From CAYOVG01 sp964407285 (lineage in GTDB: Bacteria > Desulfobacterota > Syntrophobacteria > Syntrophobacterales > Syntrophobacteraceae): a stretch of 12,685 nucleotides of DNA. Positions 1-6,157 of the stretch are shown piece by piece (position 1 is the first letter of the stretch; each line of letters begins with the position of its first letter). The notes beneath the pieces are model-generated. The model worked only from the letters and a program-made list of their open reading frames with translations. It was not told the DNA's origin and ran no database searches. The stretch covers positions 1-12,685 of the forward strand of contig CAYOVG010000199.1 of assembly GCA_964407285.1 (NCBI GenBank). Direction: 5' to 3'. The position numbers and the translations under genes were made by a program.

Positions 1-4
1 GTCA

Positions 5-38
5 TGCCCAACCATAGCATGAGTGGGATCTATGGGCA
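5..38. other. Imperfect hairpin in the region before the first promoter
   Basis: TGCCCA (5-10) can pair with TGGGCA (33-38), and TAG (15-17) with CTA (30-32), leaving ACCA bulged. No T-run follows, so this is not a standard intrinsic terminator. It could be the 3' end of a transcript entering from the left. No gene is visible in the first 78 bases. Confidence 0.2.
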
Positions 39-78
39 ACAGTCTTCTCCGGTGGGATTAAATGAGCGATCGTTTGAT

Positions 79-107
79 TTTACGTGACACCCGTCTTTTT
101 TTATGCT
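79..107 (+). promoter_or_regulatory. Candidate sigma70 promoter for the aminotransferase leader transcript
   Basis: TTTACG (79-84) and TATGCT (102-107) are separated by 17 bases; each hexamer matches the sigma70 consensus at four of six positions. Transcription would begin near 114. That places the leader ORF start (167) about 50 bases into the RNA and the terminator near base 250 of it. The local sequence is AT-rich compared with the GC-rich genes. It was chosen by eye, and the match is moderate. Confidence 0.4.
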
Positions 108-153
108 AGCTTTAGTATCGTTTAGCCATGGCTATATGCAGAGATGACGAGCA

Positions 154-353
154 GAGAAGGTAGACCATGATTTCTCCCGAGAGCAGAACCTGTATCGCGT
201 GTTACGCCGGCTCCGCCGCAGCGGCGATGGCAGCCATGCGGCCCGCGGTTCTGAGGGAGAGAAAGGTCTGAATCTCCAGGAATAAAACTCAGGGCTGCGG
301 GCTGACGGGCGCGGCCCCCAGGGGTTTAGAGGGCCGCGAGAGACTCGCGGCCC
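154..353 (+). promoter_or_regulatory. Candidate transcription attenuator with alternative RNA helices
   Basis: The leader holds several mutually exclusive helices. A long imperfect hairpin encloses the leader ORF: 154-157/273-276, 162-166/265-269, 173-178/255-260 and 184-190/247-253. Downstream are four segments: A 292-299 (GGGCTGCG), B 310-317 (CGCGGCCC), C 331-338 (GGGCCGCG) and D 346-353 (CGCGGCCC). A pairs with B (one G-U) while C pairs with D, the terminator; alternatively B pairs with C over 8 perfect bases, which destroys the terminator. A further hairpin, 251-255/288-292 plus 256-260/273-277, would compete with both the ORF hairpin and A:B. A ribosome stalled at the Ala codons (about 206-235) could free 247-260 for that hairpin and so favour antitermination. 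This is inferred from complementarity only. A ligand-binding riboswitch is an alternative, but I see no known class. Confidence 0.5.
167..271 (+). CDS. Putative alanine-rich leader peptide (34 aa) of an attenuator
   Basis: A short ORF starts with ATG at 167 and ends with TGA at 269-271. AAGG at 157-160, six bases before the ATG, gives it a plausible ribosome-binding site. Nine of the 34 codons are alanine (GCG, GCC and GCA). The densest stretch is residues 14-23: A14, A17-A20, A22 and A23, broken by G15, S16 and M21. The remainder includes Cys9, Cys12 and a basic tail. The peptide has no recognisable domain and no likely enzymatic role. Its position between a promoter and a terminator, directly before an AlaA-like aminotransferase, fits a regulatory leader whose translation rate is sensed. 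The caution is that GC-rich DNA yields Ala codons by chance, so codon conservation in relatives is the real test. Confidence 0.45.
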   Translation: MISPESRTCIACYAGSAAAAMAAMRPAVLRERKV

Positions 354-363
354 TTTTCTTTTT
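331..363 (+). terminator. Strong intrinsic terminator 56 bp before the aminotransferase start
   Basis: GGGCCGCGAG (331-340) and CTCGCGGCCC (344-353) form a perfect 10-bp stem with a 3-base loop, followed by TTTTCTTTTT (354-363). This is a textbook Rho-independent terminator on the plus strand. It lies between the promoter candidate at 79-107 and the aminotransferase ATG at 419, with no other gene that it could serve. It is therefore best read as the terminator of an attenuated leader, or of a free-standing leader RNA of about 250 nt. Confidence 0.85.
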
Positions 364-418
364 GGACCGCGGAGTCGGTGGAGCACCGCACGGGGACGAA
401 AGGAGTAGAAAGGAGATC

Positions 419-1771
419 ATGCGTACAGATATCGTGCACATGGGCGCCGGCAAGCTCAATTATGAGATCCGCAACATCATTGGCGTGGCTGAAAAGCTGC
501 AGCAGGCGGGAATCGAAGTCAACCTGGAAAATATCGGCGATCCGGTGGCTAAAGGTGAGAAGATTCCCACCTGGATGAAGGAAATCGTCGCCGGCCTGGC
601 CATGCAGGACAGTTCCTACGGTTACTGCCCCACGCAGGGGATCAAGGAAACCCGGGAATTCCTGGCAAAGCTGAACAATCGCAACGGCGGCGTCCATATC
701 ACGCCGAACGACATCATCTTTTTCAACGGACTGGGCGAGGCCATAACCAAGGTTTACGGATTTCTTCGCAGCACCGCGCGCGTGATCACTCCCTCCCCCA
801 CGTACACGACCCATTCGGCATCCGAAGCCACCCATGCCGGACAGCCCGCGGTCACCTACCCTCTCGACCCGTACAATCACTGGTATCCGGACATCCGGGA
901 GTTGCGCCGGAGGGTCAAATACAACCCGTCGGTGGCAGGCATACTGGTCATCAATCCCGACAACCCGACCGGCGCCGTTTTTCCGGAGAGCGTTCTACGG
1001 GAGATCGTCGCCATTGCGGCCGAATTCGACCTTTTCATCATCGCCGACGAGATCTACCAGAATCTCATATACAATGGGCAGAAGACCAAACCGCTCGCCG
1101 ATGTCATCGGCGATGTGCCCGGACTGGCGATGAAGGGCATCTCCAAGGAACTGCCGTGGCCGGGGTCGCGTTGCGGGTGGGTCGAGATCTACAATGCGGA
1201 CAAGGACCCCCATTTCGCCACCTATGTTCAGAGCATCCTCAACGCCAAGATGGTCGAGGTCTGCGCCACCACTTTGCCGCAGAAGGCCATTCCGCACATC
1301 TTCCAGCATCCCGAATACCAGGTATGCCTGGAGGAACGGCGCCGGCGCTATGAAAGGCTTTCAAACCTCGCATACGAACGCCTGAAGGACATTCCGGGGA
1401 TACTGGTCAATCGCACCAACGGGGCCTTCTATATGAGCGTGGTTTTCGAGACGGGGCTTCTGAACGAGCGGCAGACCCTTCCGATCGACAACCAGGAGGC
1501 GAAGAGCCTGGTGGAAAAGCTCGCGGCGGACCCCGCGATGCCGATGGACAAGCGGTTCGTCTACTACCTCCTGGCGGCGACGGGGGTGTGCGTCGTGCCG
1601 CTCTCATCGTTCAACACAGAACTGCAGGGTTTCAGAATGACGCTGCTGGAGCCGGATGAAGCCAAGTTCTGCGGCATTATCGACAAGCTGGAGAAAAACA
1701 TCCAGATCTACCTGCGGTCGAGCGTCGCCGGACCCGGTGATATCGAGGAGAGTGGGGCGGTGGCGGCGTAA
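419..1771 (+). CDS. PLP-dependent class I/II aminotransferase, AlaA-like
   Basis: A cytoplasmic fold-type I aminotransferase of 450 residues. It probably moves the amino group between alanine (or aspartate) and 2-oxoglutarate. Visible hallmarks are N182 in NPDNPTG, D210 in ADEIYQN (binds the PLP ring nitrogen), K243 in GISKELPWPG (Schiff-base lysine) and R406 in FRMTLLEP (binds the substrate carboxylate). The stretch NIGDP...YGYCPTQGIKETREF and YPLDPYNHWYPDI align by eye with E. coli AlaA. It is about 45 residues longer than AlaA; part of the excess is an insertion near 350-380. The frame is open back to 362, but ATG 419 is chosen because AAAGGAGAT sits just upstream. The gene lies behind the leader/terminator described above and is convergent with the next gene. 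Fold is certain; substrate is not. Confidence 0.93.
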   Translation: MRTDIVHMGAGKLNYEIRNIIGVAEKLQQAGIEVNLENIGDPVAKGEKIPTWMKEIVAGLAMQDSSYGYCPTQGIKETREFLAKLNNRNGGVHITPNDIIFFNGLGEAITKVYGFLRSTARVITPSPTYTTHSASEATHAGQPAVTYPLDPYNHWYPDIRELRRRVKYNPSVAGILVINPDNPTGAVFPESVLREIVAIAAEFDLFIIADEIYQNLIYNGQKTKPLADVIGDVPGLAMKGISKELPWPGSRCGWVEIYNADKDPHFATYVQSILNAKMVEVCATTLPQKAIPHIFQHPEYQVCLEERRRRYERLSNLAYERLKDIPGILVNRTNGAFYMSVVFETGLLNERQTLPIDNQEAKSLVEKLAADPAMPMDKRFVYYLLAATGVCVVPLSSFNTELQGFRMTLLEPDEAKFCGIIDKLEKNIQIYLRSSVAGPGDIEESGAVAA

Positions 1772-1802
1772 GAGCTCTTGCTTGCCGTAACGTACAGGAC
1801 AG

Positions 1803-1835
1803 GCGGGGGAATCGTGCTCGACACGATTCCCCCGC
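1803..1835. terminator. 14-bp hairpin between convergent genes
   Basis: GCGGGGGAATCGTG (1803-1816) and CACGATTCCCCCGC (1822-1835) are perfect inverted repeats around a 5-base loop. The hairpin sits 31 bp after the aminotransferase stop and 24 bp after the stop of the minus-strand gene, so it could end both transcripts. Neither side has a real T-run, which is atypical for an intrinsic terminator. It may act as an mRNA 3'-end stabiliser or work with Rho. Confidence 0.55.
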
Positions 1836-1859
1836 TTCTCCCAAGGAACATCATTAGTT

Positions 1860-3005
1860 TTACAGCAACGCGGCGACTTGCGCCTCCATGCCCGCCCGGC
1901 GGGCGGCATCGAGGTATCTGCCGATGCCCTGCTTCGCCGGGTCGGTCTGGACCGTAACCCACCGGGTGAGCTTCTCCAGGGCTTTGCCGGTTTCTATGAT
2001 GCCGCGGCTCATCTCCACTCCCTCCCGGATATCGCCGGCTTTGCCCACCAGGTAGAGGATGGCTCCCGCATTGAGGCACGTCATGTCTATACATTCCGGA
2101 TGCCCGGTCCCGCTTACGATCTTCAGGAATCGAACGGCTTCCTCGCGGACGTTGCCGGTGGCCGCGATCGACGCGTAATCGGCCCGTTCGATCCCGACAT
2201 CCTCGGGGACCAGCACGAATGTGCGCTCATTCCCGTCGGGGAGCAACTCATGGACGAGAGTCTCTCCGATGCCGGAAATCTCGTCCATGCCCTTTTCTTT
2301 CGCGGAATCGAATCCGTGCACGATCATCGCCCGTTCGTATCCGATCTCCCTCATGACACCGCACACCTTGGGCGCCATTTCCGCGGCGTAAACGCCCCGC
2401 AAGGCATGGCTGGGGCGGCAGGGGCTCGCCAGGGAAGCGGCGATGTTCAGGGTGGAGCCGAACCGGATCAGGCTGAGTATCCGTCCGAGAGACCGCGGAT
2501 GGACCTTGGGGCTCATGCCGTTGAACAGGCCTATCCCCTCCTCCCTGATACTGGCGACGACCGTCTCCACTTCGCACTCGACGTCGATGCCGATGCAGTC
2601 CAGCAGGTCGACCGTGCCGCAAGAAGACGTGAGCGCCCTGGCCCCGTGCCGGGCAAGCCGGGCGCCCCCGGCCGCCGCAACCACCGACGCAGCCGTGCTC
2701 ACGTTGAATGTCTTCAGTTCGTCCATGCCGGTGCCGGAGTTCTCGACGAGCGGGCGGTCGAGGTCATCGTCGATGCGGGCCGTGTCGAATTCCACGATGG
2801 CCTGCCAGGCGCCGGCGATCTCACGGTGCGTCTCGCCCTTCGATACGAGGGCGGCGAGAAAGGCGCCCTGCTGCAAATCCGGCTGCTGATTCAACAGAAC
2901 CTGCCGGAACATCTCGTAACTCTCCTCCCGGCTCAGGTCCTCCTTGCGGATCAGCCTCTGGATGTTCGATCCGAATTTCCTCAACGATTCGTCCGACCAC
3001 GCCAT
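1860..3005 (-). CDS. Anthranilate phosphoribosyltransferase-family protein (TrpD-like, stand-alone)
   Basis: A 381-residue protein of the glycosyltransferase family 3 / TrpD fold: an N-terminal helical domain (about 5-75) followed by the PRPP-binding domain. Motifs visible are GTGMD (91-95, TrpD GTGGD), KTFNVST (98-104), HGAR (120-123, TrpD HGNR), the Mg-site pair D241-E242 in MDEIS, and a C-terminal LNAGAILYL...GKALEKL that is very TrpD-like. The acceptor side is altered: where TrpD has GIRTxFNxxGPLxNP, this protein reads FGSTLNIAASLASP (183-195). No other trp gene is in the window. Tryptophan synthesis is therefore uncertain; another phosphoribosyl acceptor or a YbiB/TrpD2-like role is possible. 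The frame is open to 3065. ATG 3005 is chosen because AAGGAG lies 9 bases upstream; ATG 3023 is the alternative. Confidence 0.85.
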   Translation of the reverse strand: MAWSDESLRKFGSNIQRLIRKEDLSREESYEMFRQVLLNQQPDLQQGAFLAALVSKGETHREIAGAWQAIVEFDTARIDDDLDRPLVENSGTGMDELKTFNVSTAASVVAAAGGARLARHGARALTSSCGTVDLLDCIGIDVECEVETVVASIREEGIGLFNGMSPKVHPRSLGRILSLIRFGSTLNIAASLASPCRPSHALRGVYAAEMAPKVCGVMREIGYERAMIVHGFDSAKEKGMDEISGIGETLVHELLPDGNERTFVLVPEDVGIERADYASIAATGNVREEAVRFLKIVSGTGHPECIDMTCLNAGAILYLVGKAGDIREGVEMSRGIIETGKALEKLTRWVTVQTDPAKQGIGRYLDAARRAGMEAQVAALL

Positions 3006-3103
3006 CTTCCATTTCTCCTTCATCAATCCCCGTGAAACCCATGCGCTCCGACCAATTCCGACCACTCAGCGGGGCGGCGCCCTCCCCTCTCTCACTCAGA
3101 CTC

Positions 3104-3132
3104 ATGACATCTCTTTCGAATTCCTGTATAAG
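3104..3132 (+). promoter_or_regulatory. Sigma70-type promoter for the radical SAM gene
   Basis: ATGACA (3104-3109) and TATAAG (3127-3132) each match five of six consensus bases, with an exact 17-base spacer. It is the best promoter match I found in the window. Transcription would start near 3139 and leave a leader of about 210 bases before the ATG at 3349. It lies in the divergent gap between the TrpD-like gene and the radical SAM gene. Confidence 0.55.
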
Positions 3133-3348
3133 GGACTCCGTGGCGTTTTCCTCCTTGTTCCCGGTTTCGCGGTCTTTGTCAACTCGAAACATCGCACGGG
3201 CGGAAAGCATCATCGATTTCAACGTCTGGTCGCGGCCGTGGGCCGCGCCGTGGTCGCCGGTCTTCCACGCGTTCTCATCGGCGGACGCACCGCACCCACG
3301 CCGCGGGATGGTTCGAGCCCATATCTTTTTCCCGAGGAGCGAAAAGAG
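3133..3348 (+). other. Long 5' leader of the radical SAM gene, with a short hairpin
   Basis: About 210 bases of GC-rich sequence lie between the promoter and the ATG. CGCGGCC (3231-3237) and GGCCGCG (3241-3247) form a 7-bp stem with a 3-base loop. No T-run follows and no known riboswitch motif is recognised. The radical SAM frame stays open through this stretch, but an upstream start would bury the twin-arginine signal, so I treat it as non-coding. No convincing minus-strand gene is present here either. Confidence 0.35.
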
Positions 3349-4518
3349 ATGAAGGAAAAGCTGAGCAGGCGGAGATTTCTTCGTTACTGCGGCCGTTGCG
3401 CCGTGTTTTGCGCCGGGATGGGAATGGCCGGCCCGGCCGGCCGGTTTGTGGACGTTCCCTCCAGTGAAGCCCAGACCATCGCCCTGGGCCGTCTCGGGCG
3501 CAAGCTCTCCCCGTATTTCACCCCCCTGGACGGCAAAACCATCCGATGCGAGCTTTGCCCGCGCCGGTGCGAAGTGGAAGACGGAGAGCGGGGGTACTGC
3601 CGGGTCAGGGAAAACACCGACGGGAACTACTACTCCCTGGTGTATGGGAATCCGTGTTCGATCCACATCGATCCCATCGAGAAGAAGCCCTTCTTTCACG
3701 TGCTCCCATCGACGCGCTCCTTCTCCCTGGCGACGGCGGGCTGCAACTTCGACTGCAAGTTCTGTCAGAATTGGGAAATATCACAGGCTCGCCCCGACAA
3801 TACGTACAACTACGACCTGTCCCCCGAGGAGGCGGTCCGGCAGGCCGTGCTCGCGGGGTGCCGCTCCATCGCGTCGACGTATGTCGAGCCCACCATATTC
3901 ATGGAATACATGCTCGACATCGGAGCGCTTGCACGAAAGCAGAAACTGCTGAAGGTCATGCATTCCAACGGATACGTCAATCCGGGTCCGCTCCGGGACC
4001 TTTGCGGGAACCTGGACGCCGCGTGCATCGATCTGAAGGGCTTTACCCCGGAATACTATCGAGACATTGCCGATGGGACTCTCCAGCCCGTGCTGGACAC
4101 GCTCAAGCTCCTCAAGGAATGTCAAGTCCACACGGAGATCGTCACTCTGATCGTTCCGGGAAAAAACGATGATATGGAGACCATCCGGGCCATGTGCCGC
4201 TGGATCAAGCAGACGCTCGGACCCGGAACGCCTCTGCATTTCACGCGATTCTCACCGCTTTACAAGCTGAAGAGCGTGCCGCCGACTCCCGTGGAAACCC
4301 TGGAGAAGGCCCGGAACACCGCCATGGAGGAGGGCCTCCGGTTCGTCTACATCGGCAATGCGCCCGGCCATGCCGGAGAGCGCACCATCTGCCCCAAATG
4401 CAACGCCGTGCTCATCGAACGCACCGGCTTCCACTCCCAAATACGGCAGTTGAAGGACGGTTCCTGCGCAAGCTGCGGACTCCCCATCCCCGGCATCTGG
4501 AAATTGCCGGAGGCATGA
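3349..4518 (+). CDS. Radical SAM enzyme, PflA-like AmmeMemoRadiSam type, with Tat signal
   Basis: A 389-residue radical SAM protein. The 4Fe-4S/SAM motif is C132-x3-C136-x2-C139 (GCNFDCKFCQNWEIS). Before it lies the family's cysteine cluster C67, C70, C74 and C84, and the stretch YSLVYGNPCSIHIDPIEKKP. At the C-terminus, C348/C351 and C373/C376 form a zinc-ribbon-like pair. The arrangement matches the radical SAM component of the AmmeMemoRadiSam system, whose substrate is unknown to me. The N-terminus SRRRFLR (6-12) fits the twin-arginine consensus, followed by a weakly hydrophobic stretch, so export of the folded protein is plausible but not certain. GAGGAG ends 9 bases before the ATG. The AMMECR1 and Memo partners are not in this window. 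The gene is convergent with the hydrolase, with 28 bp between stops. Confidence 0.88.
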   Translation: MKEKLSRRRFLRYCGRCAVFCAGMGMAGPAGRFVDVPSSEAQTIALGRLGRKLSPYFTPLDGKTIRCELCPRRCEVEDGERGYCRVRENTDGNYYSLVYGNPCSIHIDPIEKKPFFHVLPSTRSFSLATAGCNFDCKFCQNWEISQARPDNTYNYDLSPEEAVRQAVLAGCRSIASTYVEPTIFMEYMLDIGALARKQKLLKVMHSNGYVNPGPLRDLCGNLDAACIDLKGFTPEYYRDIADGTLQPVLDTLKLLKECQVHTEIVTLIVPGKNDDMETIRAMCRWIKQTLGPGTPLHFTRFSPLYKLKSVPPTPVETLEKARNTAMEEGLRFVYIGNAPGHAGERTICPKCNAVLIERTGFHSQIRQLKDGSCASCGLPIPGIWKLPEA

Positions 4519-4520
4519 AG

Positions 4521-4547
4521 GAAGCGTCCTGCAACCGACAACGCTTC
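4521..4547. terminator. Weak hairpin between convergent stop codons
   Basis: GAAGCGT (4521-4527) and ACGCTTC (4541-4547) can pair over 7 bp around a 13-base loop in the 28-bp gap. There is no T-run on either strand. It may be a modest shared transcription end, or chance. Confidence 0.25.
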
Positions 4548-5440
4548 TACCTGGCCCGGGCGAGAGGCAACGAGGTCGCCTCCACCAGGAATTCTTGAAG
4601 CGTGACTGCAAAATGTTCCGGCTGCTCCATATGGGGCAAATGACCGCAATCCTTGACCAGAGAAAGCCGGCCGTTGGGAAGACGCTCCACTGCCGCCCGC
4701 GCGTGGCGCTTGGGCACGACGCGGTCCTTCTTGCCCCACACCACGAGCACCGGCATTTCCAGGTACGGCAACTCGTCGAGCAGGATCAATCTCTTGCGCT
4801 GCCCCTTAATCGTGCTTCCGCCTCGCACCGTCGCCACCGTGGCCTCCAGATAGCCCGGAGTTTGCGCCATCCAAGACAGCTCCCGCACCCATTCCTTCGG
4901 CGCGCGCGTGGGATGGGCAAAAAGATGAGCCGCCATCTGAAGGGCCCACTGCCTTGCCCCGACAGCGGTTTTATTCCAGACCGTCACCATCTTCCCGATA
5001 CCCGGTACGGTAAGCAGACGCATGAGCGGGCTGATGCCGCGCCCAAGGCCCGCACTGTCGACGATCGTCAGGGTTTCCACTCGTTCGGGCCTGGAAAGGG
5101 CCATCCTCATGGCGATCATTCCTCCCAGGGAATTGCCCACCAGGCCGGTCCTTCCGATCCGCAGGGCGTCCAGGAACCTGAAAGCAAAGGCGGTGAAGAA
5201 CTCCGGGGAATAATCGACGCGCGGCCTGGCGCTGCCGCCGAATCCGGGCATGCTGGGAGCGTAGACTCGATGAGTGAGCGCCAGGGCGGGCATCACATAT
5301 TGCCATGTGTAAGCGCTGTCGCCCACTCCGTGAAGCAGCACCAGGGGAGGTCCATCTCCCGCCACCAGGTATTCGGTCGGCAGTCCTCCCGGGATCACGC
5401 CTGAAACGTTTATGCGCCGTTCGGCGACTTCTTTCATCAT
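4547..5440 (-). CDS. Alpha/beta-fold hydrolase (MhpC/BphD-like)
   Basis: A 297-residue single-domain alpha/beta hydrolase. HGVGDSAYTW (37-46) is the oxyanion-hole strand turn. The nucleophile elbow is GNSLGG with S104, the acid is D239 in VVWGKKDRVVP, and the base is H267 in CGHLPHMEQP. These match C-C bond and ester hydrolases such as the meta-cleavage product hydrolases. The lid region (about 135-215) is unrecognised, so the substrate cannot be told. No signal peptide or membrane segment is seen, so it is probably cytoplasmic. The frame extends upstream to 5599, but ATG 5440 is preferred: AAGGAG lies 11 bases before it and homology begins soon after. A second ATG follows directly. No catabolic genes are adjacent. 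Two palindromic octamers lie 57-78 bp upstream and may be an operator. Confidence 0.9.
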   Translation of the reverse strand: MMKEVAERRINVSGVIPGGLPTEYLVAGDGPPLVLLHGVGDSAYTWQYVMPALALTHRVYAPSMPGFGGSARPRVDYSPEFFTAFAFRFLDALRIGRTGLVGNSLGGMIAMRMALSRPERVETLTIVDSAGLGRGISPLMRLLTVPGIGKMVTVWNKTAVGARQWALQMAAHLFAHPTRAPKEWVRELSWMAQTPGYLEATVATVRGGSTIKGQRKRLILLDELPYLEMPVLVVWGKKDRVVPKRHARAAVERLPNGRLSLVKDCGHLPHMEQPEHFAVTLQEFLVEATSLPLARAR

Positions 5441-5496
5441 AGTGTATGCAACTCCTTCGTATTTTGGGCGAATCCTCGAGTCCTCCGGTCGAAAAG

Positions 5497-5518
5497 GGGT
5501 CCGGACATGGGTCCGGAC
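5497..5518. repeat. Two direct copies of GGGTCCGGAC, 12 bp apart
   Basis: GGGTCCGGAC occurs at 5497-5506 and 5509-5518. Its core GTCCGGAC is a perfect palindrome, so the pair offers two dyad sites about one helical turn apart. They lie upstream of the hydrolase start, on the minus strand, where a regulator could bind. No regulator gene is adjacent. Confidence 0.4.
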
Positions 5519-5905
5519 GTCGGAGCCCTGGATCCGTTGTTGTATTGCCACGCCGCGGAACCGGTCGGCAGAGCCCTGACAGGCCATGCCGTTCTCCATT
5601 CATATACCCGTCCATCCAACGTCATTTGGGCATGGAAGAATTCGACCTCGTTTTTCTGTTGTTAAAAAGCTAGTTGGCGCTTGCAAGTAAGCATAGGGGG
5701 GAAGTCAGGTATCTTTCCTCTGGGGGAGTTGTATAAAAGGCATCGTGATCCGCGATGATGGTTTGAAATCCAATTTGATTGCGCATTGTTCGGATTGTTC
5801 CGTCGCCAACCGGACTCAGCCGAAGCGAGCCGTCTTTTGCAGCGAACGGCAGGCGAATGCGGTCCGCCCGGCGGTGTTCCGAAAAAACAGTCCGGTACTC
5901 AGTGC

Positions 5906-5939
5906 TTGCTTTGTTTTCAATAAAACATGATAATTATCA
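5906..5939 (+). promoter_or_regulatory. Promoter-like hexamers overlapping the palindrome TGATAATTATCA
   Basis: TTGCTT (5906-5911) and GATAAT (5929-5934) are 17 bases apart; the second matches the -10 consensus at five of six positions. The -10 lies inside a perfect 12-bp palindrome, TGATAATTATCA (5928-5939), resembling half-sites of the Fur family box but three bases shorter than the 7-1-7 form. If used, it would give the kinase mRNA a leader of roughly 215 bases. A repressor bound here would block the -10. Confidence 0.3.
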
Positions 5940-6157
5940 CCAGCCGAAGCCGGAGGCCCGACCGGGTAGGAAAGACCGGATACCGAATGTGCGGGTCTTT
6001 ATTCACCGCCAACAATCGACAACCAGCATCCGGAATCCGGCACCCAGGATTCGCCGCCGTGCTCCTTAGTTCGTAACGGCCGAAACAGTGCCCGTCCACC
6101 GCGGGAGCATACATGGCGCGGCGTGCGCGGCATGCAGGAAATGCTGGAGGATAGGCC

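Larger units (their letters stand above)
5441..6157. other. 717-bp divergent intergenic region without a convincing gene
   Basis: This gap separates the hydrolase (minus) from the kinase (plus). Short open frames of 60-120 codons exist on both strands, but none has a good ribosome-binding site or a recognisable sequence. Contents seen: the palindromic repeats at 5497-5518, an 8-bp palindrome CTTGCAAG near 5680, a promoter-like and palindromic patch at 5906-5939, and a stretch near 6020-6056 with loosely repeated ATCCGGAATCCGG-like units. GC content drops between about 5640 and 5940 relative to the flanking genes, as expected for regulatory DNA. Confidence 0.5.

Noticed and set aside
154..330. 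Known structured RNA (6S, SRP RNA, tmRNA, RNase P, common riboswitches)
   Set aside because: The long imperfect hairpin is reminiscent of 6S RNA, but none of the conserved sequence motifs of these RNAs that I know are present, and the leader ORF plus attenuator explains the structure better.
132..386. Minus-strand 84-codon frame across the leader
   Set aside because: It runs antisense through the leader hairpins and terminator, is rich in Arg/Pro/Ser as expected for GC-rich shadow frames, and has no recognisable family.
3177..3182. Perfect TTGACA on the minus strand before the TrpD-like gene
   Set aside because: No acceptable -10 hexamer lies 16-18 bases downstream, so I did not call a promoter.
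2821..3699. Minus-strand 292-codon frame overlapping the TrpD-like and radical SAM genes
   Set aside because: It overlaps two well-supported genes in other frames. Its middle part (about 3050-3240) looks protein-like but has no start with a ribosome-binding site.
5745..5930. 61-codon plus-strand frame in the large intergenic region
   Set aside because: The GTG start has only a poorly spaced AAAAGG four bases upstream, and the translation resembles nothing I recognise.
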